From the NCBI GenBank assembly GCA_902482035.1, contig CABSYW010000012.1:1-61763 (forward strand): DNA of 61,763 nt, written 5' to 3'. Both the position numbers and the translations under genes were made by a program. The stretch comes from an uncultured Collinsella sp. (GTDB lineage: Bacteria; Actinomycetota; Coriobacteriia; Coriobacteriales; Coriobacteriaceae). Shown one piece after another: positions 1 to 7,769 of this stretch. The notes under the pieces were generated by a model, which saw only the letters and a program-made list of their open reading frames with translations, was not told the origin of the DNA and did no database searches. How positions within the stretch are numbered: the first letter of the stretch is position 1; every line of letters begins with the position of its first letter.

Positions 1-70
1 GGGTCAGCCCGTGGGAGGCCAGGGCGCCGCTGACCGGTGGACGGCACCGAGCCGTCGATCGACTTGAAGA
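1..70 (+). other. 3' end of an upstream gene, frame unresolved
   Basis: The first 70 bases precede a strong plus-strand terminator, so a plus-strand gene must end here. One frame stops with TGA at 31-33 after the basic tail GSARGRPGRR; another stops at 65-67. In Coriobacteriia I would expect rpsA (ribosomal protein S1) upstream of coaE, and a basic, Gly/Arg-rich tail would fit, but too little is visible to claim it. Confidence 0.3.
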
Positions 71-101
71 AGGGGGAGGCCTCGCGGCCTCCCCCTTTTT
101 T
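71..101 (+). terminator. Rho-independent terminator of the upstream gene
   Basis: An 11-bp perfect stem (71-81 with 86-96, loop TCGC) is followed by a run of T to 101. It ends the transcript entering the window and separates it from coaE. Confidence 0.9.
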
Positions 102-227
102 GCGTTAAAAGAGAGCTGTAATACAAGAACTCGCCTTCGTTTAGCTTGTCTTACTGTTTGGCTGTATTTTGGGTCCTTCTTTTGTATTTGCGCGATAATA
201 ACTCGCATTGGCGTTAGGGAGGACTTG

Positions 228-869
228 ATGTTTACCGTTTTTGTCTTGGGCAATATTGCTTCGGGTAAGTCGACTGCCTGCCGCTATCTCGAATCTCATG
301 GCGCCATGCATATCGATCTGGATGAGCTTGCCAAATCGCTGTATGTGCCGGGCTCCGATATTGTTAATGCTCTCGCTGAAGAATTCGGCTGGGACATATT
401 GGATGAGGAAGGCGGCATTCGTCGCAACATCCTCGCTTCTCGAGCCTTCGTTTCTCCAGATACGGTCGCACGGCTCAACGGTATTGTCCATCCCGTTCTC
501 ATTGAACAACTCTCGCTGAGAATTCTCGATCCGGTTTGCTGCACGGTTTCGTCCCCCCGTTATCCCTTTGCGGTTGTCGAGGTTTCTGCCCCGACTGGTT
601 TTGAGGATGCTTTTGGCCTGGCTGATGAAATTCTGGTTATTAGCGCTCCTTTAGCAGTTCGTCGCGAGCGTGCTATTCATCGTGGTATGGAGTCCTCTGA
701 TTTTGATGCTCGCTCTGCATGCCAACCTGATGAGGCTTCGCTTTGCAATCTCGCTACGACGGTAATCGATAATGCGGCAGGCGATAATTCGCTCTTTGAA
801 CAACTGGATGCATGGCTTGCACGCCATGGCTTCGGGGATGTAGCGGATAAGGAGGAGTCCGATGCCTAA
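228..869 (+). CDS. coaE: Dephospho-CoA kinase
   Basis: Catalyses the last step of coenzyme A synthesis, ATP-dependent phosphorylation of the 3'-OH of dephospho-CoA, in the cytosol. The P-loop GNIASGKST lies at residues 8-16, followed by the family's HIDLDELAKSLY substrate region and the HPVL motif. The 213-residue length is normal. ATG 228 is preferred over TTG 225 because GGGAGGA at 217-223 is better spaced from it. A short segment around residues 104-116 (SSPRYPFAVVEVSAP) looks slightly longer than in many homologues. The gene overlaps the next one by 8 bases, indicating co-transcription with the transglycosylase and probably uvrB. Confidence 0.93.
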   Translation: MFTVFVLGNIASGKSTACRYLESHGAMHIDLDELAKSLYVPGSDIVNALAEEFGWDILDEEGGIRRNILASRAFVSPDTVARLNGIVHPVLIEQLSLRILDPVCCTVSSPRYPFAVVEVSAPTGFEDAFGLADEILVISAPLAVRRERAIHRGMESSDFDARSACQPDEASLCNLATTVIDNAAGDNSLFEQLDAWLARHGFGDVADKEESDA

Positions 870-1443
870 GACACGTTTCTTTACGTGGTATCGCGTGGCG
901 CCACTTGTCGTTGTGTTCGTCTTCGGCCTTATTTCGCTCGTTTACTCGTATGCTCCTGCCGCCTTCTTTAAGCCTTTGTATCCGATTGACCACGAGGCGT
1001 ACGTAAAGCAATCGAGCATTTCGCGCAATCTTGATCCGTATCTGGTGTGTGCTGTCATAAAGTCTGAATCGAATTGGGATCCCAATGCCGAATCGAATCA
1101 GGGTGCTCAGGGATTGATGCAGCTGATGCCCGAGACTGCCCAGGATATGATTGCCAAGGGTTTTGTCGATGGTAGTGAGTATTCAGCTGATAACCTTAGC
1201 GATCCGGCTACGAATATCGAGTTTGGCTGCGCATACCTCTCGTATCTTCTAACGTATTTCAACGGGTCAACGGACAGCGCTATTGCCGCATATAACGCCG
1301 GCATGGGCAATGTTGACGGGTGGGCTCAGCAGGACACATCGCTTCACAACGCGATTACCTTTCCCGAGACGCAGGCTTATCTGATTCGCGTCAATAATGC
1401 CTGGGTTCGCTATAAGACCCTCTATCCCGATCAGTTCGTATAG
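862..1443 (+). CDS. Membrane-anchored lytic transglycosylase, SLT family
   Basis: Probably cleaves peptidoglycan glycan strands outside the membrane. Residues 11-31 form a single N-terminal transmembrane segment, so the enzyme is anchored with its domain outside. The SLT fold is seen in IKSESNWDP (catalytic Glu69), the GAQGLMQLMP motif at 81-90 and AYNAG at 143-147. At 193 residues it is a minimal, single-domain enzyme without LysM or other wall-binding modules. Start ATG 862 overlaps the coaE stop (ATGCCTAA), suggesting translational coupling. Assignment to the family is firm; the exact substrate and physiological role (wall turnover, septation) are not visible. Confidence 0.88.
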   Translation: MPKTRFFTWYRVAPLVVVFVFGLISLVYSYAPAAFFKPLYPIDHEAYVKQSSISRNLDPYLVCAVIKSESNWDPNAESNQGAQGLMQLMPETAQDMIAKGFVDGSEYSADNLSDPATNIEFGCAYLSYLLTYFNGSTDSAIAAYNAGMGNVDGWAQQDTSLHNAITFPETQAYLIRVNNAWVRYKTLYPDQFV

Positions 1444-1494
1444 GACTAAGCCCACCGCCTGCGTATACTGCAGATGTATGAGTTAGGAGTATCC

Positions 1495-3735
1495 ATGACG
1501 GAATTTGAAGTAGAACGCGTTGGCGGTGAACTTAAACGCTTTGGCGTTGAAGGCGCTGAGGTGCCGTTTAAGGTCGTTTCTCCTTATGAGCCGGCCGGCT
1601 CCCAGCCCAAGGCCATTGAGTCGCTTGTGCAGGGTGTGAGGGACGGAGACCGCTATCAGGTTTTGCTGGGCGTGACTGGTTCGGGTAAGACTTTTACGAT
1701 GGCCAAAACCATTGAGGCCTTGGGCAAGCCGACGCTTGTCATGGCCCCCAATAAGACCCTTGCCGCTCAGCTTGCAAGCGAGCTCAAGGAGTTCTTCCCC
1801 AATAACTCCGTAGTCTATTTCGTATCGTATTACGATTACTATCAGCCCGAGGCGTATGTGCCGCAAAGCGATACATATATCGAGAAAGACTCCTCGATTA
1901 ACGAAGAGGTCGAGATGCTGCGACATCAGGCGACCGCATCGCTGCTCTCTCGACGCGATGTGATCGTTGTCGCATCGGTCTCGTGTATCTATGGCATTGG
2001 CTCTCCTGAGGACTATGCGGGTCTGGCTCCAAACGTCGACAAGAAGGTGCCGCTCGAGCGCGATGACTTTATCCATGCACTTATCGACATTCAATATGAT
2101 CGCAATGACTATGACCTGGCACGCGGCACGTTCCGCGTGCGCGGCGATGTTGTCGACGTGTATCCGCCTTATGCCGAGCATCCGTTGCGGTTTGAGTTCT
2201 TTGGCGACGAGGTCGAGCTGATTGCCGAGATCGATGAGGTCACCGGTGAGATGCTTCGTGAGTACGAGGCCATCCCCGTATGGCCGGCATCGCACTACGT
2301 GACCGAGAAGCCGAAGGTCAAGGCGGCTCTGAAATCGATCAGCGAAGAGTGCGAGAAGCGCGTGGCGGAGCTCAAGGCGACCGACAAGTTGCTCGAGGCG
2401 CAGCGCCTGCAGCAGCGCACCGATTATGATCTTGAGATGCTCGAGACGATGGGCTTTTGCAACGGCATCGAGAACTACTCGCGTCATCTGGACGGTCGCA
2501 AGCCGGGTGAGCCGCCGTTTACCCTAATCGATTACTTTCCCAAGGATATGCTCTGCATCATCGATGAGAGCCATGTGACGGTGCCGCAGATTCGCGGCAT
2601 GCACGAAGGTGACCGCTCGCGTAAGGTGACGCTGGTGGAACACGGTTTTCGCCTGCCCTCGGCGCTCGATAACCGCCCGCTTCGTTTCGATGAGTTTGAG
2701 GCGAGGATACCCCAGTTTATCTATGTTTCGGCCACGCCGGGCGACTACGAGCTGCGGGTGAGCCAGAACGACGTGGAGCAGATTATTCGTCCGACCGGCC
2801 TGCTCGACCCCAAGATTGACGTGCGTCCAGTACGCGGCCAGATTGACGATCTTGAGGACGAGATTCGCGAGCGCGTTGCCCGCAAGGAGCGCGTGCTGGT
2901 GACCACGTTGACCAAGCGCATGGCCGAGGACCTGACCGACCATCTGCTCGACGCGGGCATTAAGGTCAATTACATGCACTCTGATACGGCGACAATGGAC
3001 CGTGTCGAGATCTTGCGAACGCTGCGCGAGGGCAAGATCGATGTTCTCGTTGGCATCAACCTGCTTCGCGAGGGTTTGGATCTCCCCGAGGTCTCACTGG
3101 TGGCAATTCTCGATGCCGATAAGGAAGGCTTCTTGCGCAACCGCCGTTCGCTGATTCAGACGATTGGCCGTGCGGCCCGTAACGCCGATGGCGAAGTCAT
3201 CATGTATGCAGACGTTGTGACCGATTCGATGAAAGAGGCCATCGAGGAGACGCGGCGCCGTCGTGAGATTCAGATGGCATATAACGAAGAGCATGGCATT
3301 GTGCCCAAAACAGTGCGCAAGGCCATTAACGACATCTCAAGTTTTATTGCCGAGGCCGAAAAAACCGTGGGTTCCAAGGGGCGCTCGAAGGGCGACTCTC
3401 TTGGCCATGGCGCATTCTATACGCCCGATGAGTCGGGTGAGGGCGGCGTGCCGGAAACGGTGGCGCCCGAGCAGACGCTTGCGGAGCAGTTGGAAGAACT
3501 GCCGCATGACGAGCTTGTGCGGATCGTCGAAACCATGGAAGAGGACATGCGTAACGCTTCTGCCGCCATGGACTTTGAGGAGGCGGCGCGTCTGCGCGAT
3601 GCCGTCGTTCAGATTCGGGCGATGCTCGAGGGTGCGTCTGAGGACGAGACGATCGAGCGCTTACGTTCGCAGGCCCGCAAAGGTTCCACGTTCGCATCGG
3701 GCAGAAAACGCCAGGGTGCACGGTTTAAGAAATAG
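1495..3735 (+). CDS. uvrB: Excinuclease ABC subunit B
   Basis: Damage-verifying helicase-like subunit of nucleotide excision repair; it is loaded by UvrA and recruits UvrC. The Walker A motif GVTGSGKT is at residues 59-66, the DNA-clamping beta-hairpin YYDYYQPEAYVP at about 112-123, helicase motifs (DESH, SATPGDYE, QTIGRAARN) follow, and a UVR motif (about 660-705) that contacts UvrC closes the protein. The 746-residue length is slightly above average because of a Gly/Glu-rich linker before the UVR motif. ATG 1495 follows TAGGAG at 1484-1489; the earlier in-frame ATG 1474 has no ribosome site. A TATACT hexamer at 1464-1469 may be an extra promoter. No clear SOS box is seen here. Confidence 0.97.
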   Translation: MTEFEVERVGGELKRFGVEGAEVPFKVVSPYEPAGSQPKAIESLVQGVRDGDRYQVLLGVTGSGKTFTMAKTIEALGKPTLVMAPNKTLAAQLASELKEFFPNNSVVYFVSYYDYYQPEAYVPQSDTYIEKDSSINEEVEMLRHQATASLLSRRDVIVVASVSCIYGIGSPEDYAGLAPNVDKKVPLERDDFIHALIDIQYDRNDYDLARGTFRVRGDVVDVYPPYAEHPLRFEFFGDEVELIAEIDEVTGEMLREYEAIPVWPASHYVTEKPKVKAALKSISEECEKRVAELKATDKLLEAQRLQQRTDYDLEMLETMGFCNGIENYSRHLDGRKPGEPPFTLIDYFPKDMLCIIDESHVTVPQIRGMHEGDRSRKVTLVEHGFRLPSALDNRPLRFDEFEARIPQFIYVSATPGDYELRVSQNDVEQIIRPTGLLDPKIDVRPVRGQIDDLEDEIRERVARKERVLVTTLTKRMAEDLTDHLLDAGIKVNYMHSDTATMDRVEILRTLREGKIDVLVGINLLREGLDLPEVSLVAILDADKEGFLRNRRSLIQTIGRAARNADGEVIMYADVVTDSMKEAIEETRRRREIQMAYNEEHGIVPKTVRKAINDISSFIAEAEKTVGSKGRSKGDSLGHGAFYTPDESGEGGVPETVAPEQTLAEQLEELPHDELVRIVETMEEDMRNASAAMDFEEAARLRDAVVQIRAMLEGASEDETIERLRSQARKGSTFASGRKRQGARFKK

Positions 3736-3739
3736 CGAA

Positions 3740-3783
3740 CAGGCCCCGAGTTCCCTGTGGAGCTCGGGGCCTGTGTCTTTTGC
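3740..3783. terminator. Terminator in the convergent gap after uvrB
   Basis: An 11-bp stem (3740-3750 with 3763-3773) is followed by TGTCTTTT on the plus strand. Its symmetrical stem may also stop the minus-strand flavoprotein transcript that ends at 3801. Confidence 0.7.
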
Positions 3784-3800
3784 GCGCTGGAATTCGTGCG

Positions 3801-5441
3801 TTAGAGGTCCGCGATCAGGGCTTCGGCACAACGGATGCCGTCGGTGGCCGCGCTCATGATGCCGCCAGCATATCCAGCTCCCTCACCACAAGGGTAGAGG
3901 CCCGGGGTCGACACGGCATGGCACGTTCGGTCTCGGGTGACAGTGACAGGTGAGCTCGAACGAGTCTCCACGCCGGTAAGAACGGCATCGGGACGGTCGT
4001 AGCCTCGTAGCTTTTTTCCGAGTAGGGGAAGTCCCAGGCGGAGCGACTCGACGATATGCTGCGGCAAGGCTTCGTCAATTGCCGTCCAGGTCACACCGAG
4101 CGGATAGGTGGGCTTTACCTTTCCGGGCGCCTTGCTGGCGCGTCCTGCGAGGAAATCTCCGACGAGTTGTGCCGGTGCGTTCCAGTTGGAACCGCCCAGG
4201 CGATAGGCGGCCGCCTCGCAGGCACGCTGGAGCTCGATGCCGGCGAGCGGGTCATCGTTGGGAAGGTCCTCAGGCGTGACGTTAACGAGCAAGGCGGCAT
4301 TTGCGTTGCGTCCGTCGCGGGCATTGAGGCTAGCGCCGTTGACGCACAGGTGGTCCTGCTCGGAAGAGGCGGCGACAACCTGTCCGCCGGGGCACATGCA
4401 AAACGAGAACACGCTGCGGCCGTTGGGAAGATGGGCGACGAGCTTGTAGGGGGCTGCTCCGAGGGCAGGATGTCCCGCCAAGGCTCCATATTGGGCTCGG
4501 TCGATGTCGCGCTGCGGATGCTCGATGCGAACGCCCATGGCAAAGGTCTTTTGTGCGAGGGCCACGTTGTGGTCCTTAAGGAGCTCAAAAATATCGCGAG
4601 CAGAATGCCCGCAGGCGAGGATGAGGTGCTTTGTCTCGATTGGCTCGCAAGCGGCGTCTTGGGACGATTGGACATCAATACCGGTAATGGCGCCAGACGC
4701 GTCGGTGCGAATGTCGACGAGCTTTGTTCGATAACGGACGACACCTCCGAGCTGCTCGATGCGCTGGGATATAGCGGTGACAACCGTGGGAAGGATGTCG
4801 GAGCCAATGTGCGGCTTGGCATCCCACAGAATATCGCGGGGCGCGCCCGCCTCGACGAAGGTTTCGAGGATAAGGCGATGGGCGGGTTTTTTGGTTCCCG
4901 TATTGAGCTTGCCGTCCGAGAAGGTCCCCGCGCCGCCCAGGCCAAACTGGATATTGCTCTCGGGGTCGAGAATGCGCTCCTTTAGAAAGAGATCGATCGC
5001 ATGCGAGCGGCGAAATGCTGGGTCGCCGCGCTCGATGAGCAAGGGCTTAAGACCCGCTTCGGCAAGGGTGAGTGCAGCGAAAAGGCCAGCGCATCCGGCG
5101 CCGACAACGACAGGGCATTCTTGAGGTGCGTCGGAGACGGGGGAGGGGAATGAGGGCCCATCGTCCTCTATCGCGCGTACGCGCGAGCGGTCACGCTCGG
5201 CGACGCTGTCGACCGCTTCTCGCTCGAGGTGGGGACTAGTCAGCTCAACACGAAAGCTCAGGATAAAATGGACGTCTCGTTTTTTGCGAGCGTCGATTGA
5301 CTTGCGGTGGAGCTCGATGGACTTGATCTCGGAGTCCTTGCAACGTAGGACGCGCTTGGCGACTCGCTTGCCAACAATGAGGCAGGCATTTTCATCGCCG
5401 GCTTCATCGAGCGACGCGTTGACTTGGGTGATTTCGATCAT
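3801..5441 (-). CDS. FAD-dependent dehydrogenase (COG2509-type)
   Basis: A predicted flavoprotein oxidoreductase of unknown substrate. The dinucleotide-binding motif GAGCAGLFAALTLAEAGL starts at about residue 114, after an N-terminal domain of about 100 residues typical of this family. A second FAD signature, GEGAGYAGGIMSAATDGIR, lies at the C-terminus. Length 546 residues is normal. I chose ATG at 5441 because AAGGAG lies just upstream on the minus strand; the longer open frame starting at 5564 would cross the preceding terminator. It lies downstream of another flavoprotein in the same direction but behind a terminator, so it may have its own promoter. Confidence 0.85.
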   Translation of the reverse strand: MIEITQVNASLDEAGDENACLIVGKRVAKRVLRCKDSEIKSIELHRKSIDARKKRDVHFILSFRVELTSPHLEREAVDSVAERDRSRVRAIEDDGPSFPSPVSDAPQECPVVVGAGCAGLFAALTLAEAGLKPLLIERGDPAFRRSHAIDLFLKERILDPESNIQFGLGGAGTFSDGKLNTGTKKPAHRLILETFVEAGAPRDILWDAKPHIGSDILPTVVTAISQRIEQLGGVVRYRTKLVDIRTDASGAITGIDVQSSQDAACEPIETKHLILACGHSARDIFELLKDHNVALAQKTFAMGVRIEHPQRDIDRAQYGALAGHPALGAAPYKLVAHLPNGRSVFSFCMCPGGQVVAASSEQDHLCVNGASLNARDGRNANAALLVNVTPEDLPNDDPLAGIELQRACEAAAYRLGGSNWNAPAQLVGDFLAGRASKAPGKVKPTYPLGVTWTAIDEALPQHIVESLRLGLPLLGKKLRGYDRPDAVLTGVETRSSSPVTVTRDRTCHAVSTPGLYPCGEGAGYAGGIMSAATDGIRCAEALIADL

Positions 5442-5457
5442 CGAGGTCTCCTTAGAG

Positions 5458-5491
5458 GCAAGAAAGAGGCCGTCCGGTATCCCAGACGGCC
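5458..5491 (-). terminator. Terminator after the BaiN-like gene
   Basis: On the minus strand a 7-bp GC-rich stem (5485-5491 with 5468-5474) is followed by TCTTTCTT. It separates the BaiN-like flavoprotein gene from the COG2509-type gene. Confidence 0.65.
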
Positions 5492-5521
5492 CGAATGCGT
5501 TTTTGATTATAGACTGCGCGG

Positions 5522-6793
5522 CTACAGGCTGCTTGCGGCGCGAATGCCCGAGAGCCAGGCCCACGCAAGGTTAAAGCCTCCGCAATCGGCGTCGATGTCG
5601 AGCGCTTCGCCGCAGATGTAAAGCGGGGCGTCGACAGCGCTGCGCGCGCGTAGACTGGGTATTGAGATGCTCTCGACAGATACGCCACCACGCGTGACCT
5701 GCGCCGAGCGCTCCTCGGCTGTTCCCTCGACGAGCAACTTAAAGTGTTTGAGGATTGAGACCAGATGGATGACATCGTTGGAGCCTGGATGGCACTGCTC
5801 GAACGTCGTGCAGACGACGCGGGAGAGTTGCGGGGCGAGCATGCCGTCGAGCCAACGGGGATCGCGGGGCGAAAAGCCGCCGAGCAGCTCAACGCGCCGG
5901 TTGAGCATATCGAGCAGCTCGTCTTTGGAGAGGTCGGGGAAAACGTCGAGCAGGATCGTATCGCCGCGCTGGATACGACGGGAGAGGTTGAAGACAGCGA
6001 CGCCCGAGATGCCGAAGGCTCGAAACAGTACTTCACCGTCTTCGTGCCAGAGCTCACTATGGTTACGGGTGAGCGTCAAGCGGGCGCGGACGCGCAGACC
6101 ATCCAACGTCTTGAGTGCCGCCCGATCGCCAACGACCGTTGCCGATACGGGGCAGAGGATGGGGCGCAGCGAGGTGAGGGGGAGGCCAAACGTATCGGCG
6201 ATACCGGTGGGGTTGCCGCCCGTGGCGATAATTACGGCATGTGCCTGCAGGGCTTCGTTCTTGCGAGGGACATCGGCGAGTGCCTTCCGAAGCGAGCGGA
6301 GCTCCGATTTTCGGTCGTCGTGCTTTTTTGCCTTTAGCGCCCGCGCTGGACGGTTTATTTGGAGTGCCCAGCCTTCGGGATCTTTGCGCGCCGTGGCAAT
6401 ATTGGCTCCGCAGATTAAGGTGATACCTAGGCGGTCGCAAACGTTGAGAAGCGCGTCGCGCACCGATTCGGCGCGAAGGGAGCGCGGGTACAGCCGGCCT
6501 TCCTCGGAGGTTGTCATGATGCCCAGCGAGGAGAAGAAACCCATAAGCTCTTGTTCGGGCTGGGTCCTCATGACAGATTCGACGAATGCGGGGTGGTTAT
6601 ACCGCTGAGGATCAATCGATTCGTTGGAGAGGTTGCAACGGCCGTTACCGGTCGCAAGGAGCTTAAGGCCGCAGGCGACATCGCACTCAACGATGCAGAC
6701 GCTTTTGCCAGCACGTGCGGCCGTAATGGCGGCGGCGAGGCCTGAAGCCCCGCCGCCGATTACCAGGACGTCATAGAAGGCGCTCGTGTTCAC
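5522..6793 (-). CDS. HI0933/BaiN-family flavoprotein
   Basis: An NAD(P)/FAD-dependent oxidoreductase of the HI0933-like (YhiN, BaiN) family. The N-terminal Rossmann motif VIGGGASGLAAAITAARAG and the family hallmark ATGNGRCNLSN near residue 55 identify it, and the C-terminal CGGFNLAWAWLSG is also typical. Family members have been linked to bile-acid 7-dehydroxylation and aminoacetone oxidation in other bacteria, but no such role can be inferred from this context. The start is a GTG (6791-6793) directly abutting the TAA of the mrp gene upstream, so the two are probably translationally coupled. Length 423 residues is normal. Confidence 0.85.
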   Translation of the reverse strand: MNTSAFYDVLVIGGGASGLAAAITAARAGKSVCIVECDVACGLKLLATGNGRCNLSNESIDPQRYNHPAFVESVMRTQPEQELMGFFSSLGIMTTSEEGRLYPRSLRAESVRDALLNVCDRLGITLICGANIATARKDPEGWALQINRPARALKAKKHDDRKSELRSLRKALADVPRKNEALQAHAVIIATGGNPTGIADTFGLPLTSLRPILCPVSATVVGDRAALKTLDGLRVRARLTLTRNHSELWHEDGEVLFRAFGISGVAVFNLSRRIQRGDTILLDVFPDLSKDELLDMLNRRVELLGGFSPRDPRWLDGMLAPQLSRVVCTTFEQCHPGSNDVIHLVSILKHFKLLVEGTAEERSAQVTRGGVSVESISIPSLRARSAVDAPLYICGEALDIDADCGGFNLAWAWLSGIRAASSL

Positions 6794-7624
6794 TTAGGCC
6801 TCGTCGGTCTCGTGCGGGGTAATGGCCTCGACGGCAGAGACTGCCTTGGGCAACATGCCATCGGGCAGCGCGGTCTCGACCTCGCCCTTATCGCAGGCCT
6901 CGGCGAGTGACGGATTGATGGGAAGCGTGCCCAAGATGTCGAGGTTATAGCGTTCTGCGACCTCGGGGAGCTTGCTCTTGCCAAAGACCTCGATCTTCTT
7001 GCCGCAGTCGGGGCACTCAATATAGCTCATGTTTTCGACGATGCCCAGAATGGGGACGTTCATCTTCTCGGCCATGTTGACCGCCTTGGCGACGATCATC
7101 GAGACCAGATCCTGCGGGCTCGTGACGATGACGATGCCGTCGACGGGCAGTGACTGGAAGACGGTGAGAGCGACGTCGCCTGTTCCCGGAGGCATGTCGA
7201 CCAGCAGGTAGTCGATGGGGCCCCATGAGGTCTCGCTCCAGAACTGCCTAATGGCGCCTGCGATGACCGGACCGCGCCAAAGGACGGGGTCGGTCTCGTT
7301 TTGGAGCAGAAGGTTGGAGCTCATGACCTTGACGCCGTGCTCGGAGATTTCAGGCAGCATGAGGTTGCCAAGGGCATGGACGTGGCGTCCGCTCATACCG
7401 AACATCTTGGGGATAGAGGGACCGGTGATGTCGGCATCGAGGACGCCGACCTTGTGGCCGTGACGGGCAAGCTCGGTGGCGATGGCACCGGTGACAAACG
7501 ACTTGCCGACACCGCCCTTGCCGGAAAGCACGGCGATGACGCGTTTGACCTCGGACAGCGTATTCTCCTCAAATTGCGACGGCGACGTTTGTCCGCCGGC
7601 GGCCTGTGCGTGCTCGCAACCCAT
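6794..7624 (-). CDS. mrp: Mrp/ApbC-type iron-sulfur carrier P-loop ATPase
   Basis: A cytosolic ParA-like ATPase thought to carry and transfer Fe-S clusters. The deviant Walker A motif GKGGVGKSFV is at about residues 34-43, followed by DADITGPSIPKMFG and DMPPGTGDVALT. The bridging CxxC (YIECPDCGKK) binds the cluster at the dimer interface. The 276-residue form lacks the N-terminal DUF59 domain but has a short Cys/His-containing leader (MGCEHAQ). Start ATG 7622-7624 has AAGGAG six bases upstream. It forms an operon with the flavoprotein gene. Assignment to the family is firm. Confidence 0.9.
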   Translation of the reverse strand: MGCEHAQAAGGQTSPSQFEENTLSEVKRVIAVLSGKGGVGKSFVTGAIATELARHGHKVGVLDADITGPSIPKMFGMSGRHVHALGNLMLPEISEHGVKVMSSNLLLQNETDPVLWRGPVIAGAIRQFWSETSWGPIDYLLVDMPPGTGDVALTVFQSLPVDGIVIVTSPQDLVSMIVAKAVNMAEKMNVPILGIVENMSYIECPDCGKKIEVFGKSKLPEVAERYNLDILGTLPINPSLAEACDKGEVETALPDGMLPKAVSAVEAITPHETDEA

Positions 7625-7769
7625 GTATGACTCCTTTGTATATGTTGGGGCCGGGGCCCCGTGATGTGACACGAGCGTCATTGTACCCTCGTTTGCGAGC
7701 GGGAGTCATTTACGATGCATTTGGGCCGAGCGTGCTTGCAATACGATGGGTCCAAGCGAATGGGCGGGC